Made by a program: the position numbers and the translations under genes
Shown here: in pieces, positions 63,675 to 64,000 of the stretch
Numbering within the stretch: the first letter of the stretch is position 1
How the letters are laid out: each line of letters starts with the position of its first letter
The notes under the pieces: generated by a model
Told to the model about the DNA's origin: nothing
The model's database searches: none
The model's input: the letters and a program-made list of their open reading frames with translations, nothing else
DNA from: Acidobacteriota bacterium
GTDB lineage: Bacteria > Acidobacteriota > Blastocatellia > HR10
NCBI GenBank assembly: GCA_030550025.1
Contig: JAUQQC010000001.1
Coordinates: 310,001-374,000, forward strand
Direction: 5' to 3'
Length of the DNA stretch: 64,000 nucleotides

Positions 63675-64000
63675 TCATGGGAGGTCCAGACCGAGCACCT
63701 TCCGAATGGTCCGTCGGGGCTCCGGACCGAGATCCACTTCGACCAGGCCGAGGGAGAGGAAAGCCGGGGCCGCTTGTTGATCCTCCACGAATCGTTCCAG
63801 ACCTGCGAGCCTCCGCTTCTGAGCCTCCGTCAAGAGGCTGAAGAACCCATTCCGGAACGTGTCCTGGACATTCTCGATTTGAGCGCGCGTACCTCGCAGC
63901 GCGATGACGACGCTCCCAACGGCGACCGGATCAGGGCTCGGCGCTTGGAGCAAACGAGAGAGCTCCGCCGATTGAGCGGCGAGGGCCCGAAGCAAAGGAG
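63675..64000 (-). CDS. Spy/CpxP-like periplasmic protein, partial
   Basis: The last bases encode the C-terminal about 108 codons of a gene whose start lies beyond the window. The sequence is helical, with DTFRNGFFSLLTEAQKRRLAGLERF resembling the LTxxQ helix repeats of Spy/CpxP-type periplasmic chaperones. No stop or clear start occurs before the edge. It is convergent with lon, 39 bases between stops. Identification is tentative because the N-terminal half is missing. Confidence 0.5.
   Translation of the reverse strand, partial: PLLRALAAQSAELSRLLQAPSPDPVAVGSVVIALRGTRAQIENVQDTFRNGFFSLLTEAQKRRLAGLERFVEDQQAAPAFLSLGLVEVDLGPEPRRTIRKVLGLDLP

Overview
The window is GC-rich chromosomal DNA that most likely comes from a member of the Acidobacteriota, possibly a thermophilic one. 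This is inference from gene content. Supporting signs are two tandem proteins of the VWFA-related acidobacterial type, a very large Oar-like TonB-dependent receptor with an N-terminal carboxypeptidase-regulatory domain, and an alternative complex III fused in one operon to a caa3 oxidase. KdsB points to a Gram-negative outer membrane. A TtuA/TtuB pair (thiolation of tRNA T54, usually in heat-loving organisms) hints at thermophily. I saw no insertion sequences, phage genes, CRISPR arrays or rRNA.

Layout. 0-8.5 kb: TPR protein, GAF/PAS histidine kinase, CDGSH and YceI proteins, TonB-dependent receptor. 8.5-16.2 kb (minus strand): alpha/beta hydrolase, TtuA, TtuB, HD-domain protein, M1-type metallopeptidase and a second metallopeptidase. 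16.3-19.4 kb (plus): thioesterase, RodZ-like protein, glycine-zipper protein, deoxyhypusine-synthase-like protein. 19.4-29.3 kb (minus): dCTP deaminase, HEAT-like protein, stand-alone LigD phosphoesterase with OsmC, M28 peptidase, then a four-gene sulfur-carrier operon (threonine-synthase-like enzyme, MoaD/ThiS-like carrier, shortened rhodanese, ThiF/MoeB E1) and threonine dehydratase. 29.5-38.7 kb (plus): AddB-AddA nuclease/helicase and two VWFA proteins. 38.7-41.8 kb (minus): atpC, atpD, tRNA-Arg(ACG), kdsB. 42.0-54.5 kb (plus): a 12-gene respiratory operon, actABCDEF, a small membrane protein, SCO, and caa3 oxidase subunits II, I, III and IV. 54.6-58.5 kb: HisIE-like protein, TrpE, double cyclophilin, TrpG. 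58.7-63.6 kb: rhomboid, SpoIIE-type phosphatase, small Hsp20, Lon. The last bases hold a partial Spy/CpxP-like gene on the minus strand.

How the genes fit together. The 42-54.5 kb operon forms a nearly complete respiratory branch: ACIII oxidises quinol, passes electrons through haem c domains to the CuA/haem c subunit II, and an A2-type oxidase reduces oxygen. SCO probably serves CuA assembly. AtpD/AtpC, the F1 subunits beta and epsilon, lie nearby but without the rest of the ATP synthase. The most interesting theme is protein-thiocarboxylate sulfur chemistry. Two ubiquitin-like carriers are encoded, and both have extra residues after the terminal Gly-Gly. One sits with TtuA. The other sits in an operon with a PLP enzyme, a rhodanese and an E1 enzyme that could activate both carriers.
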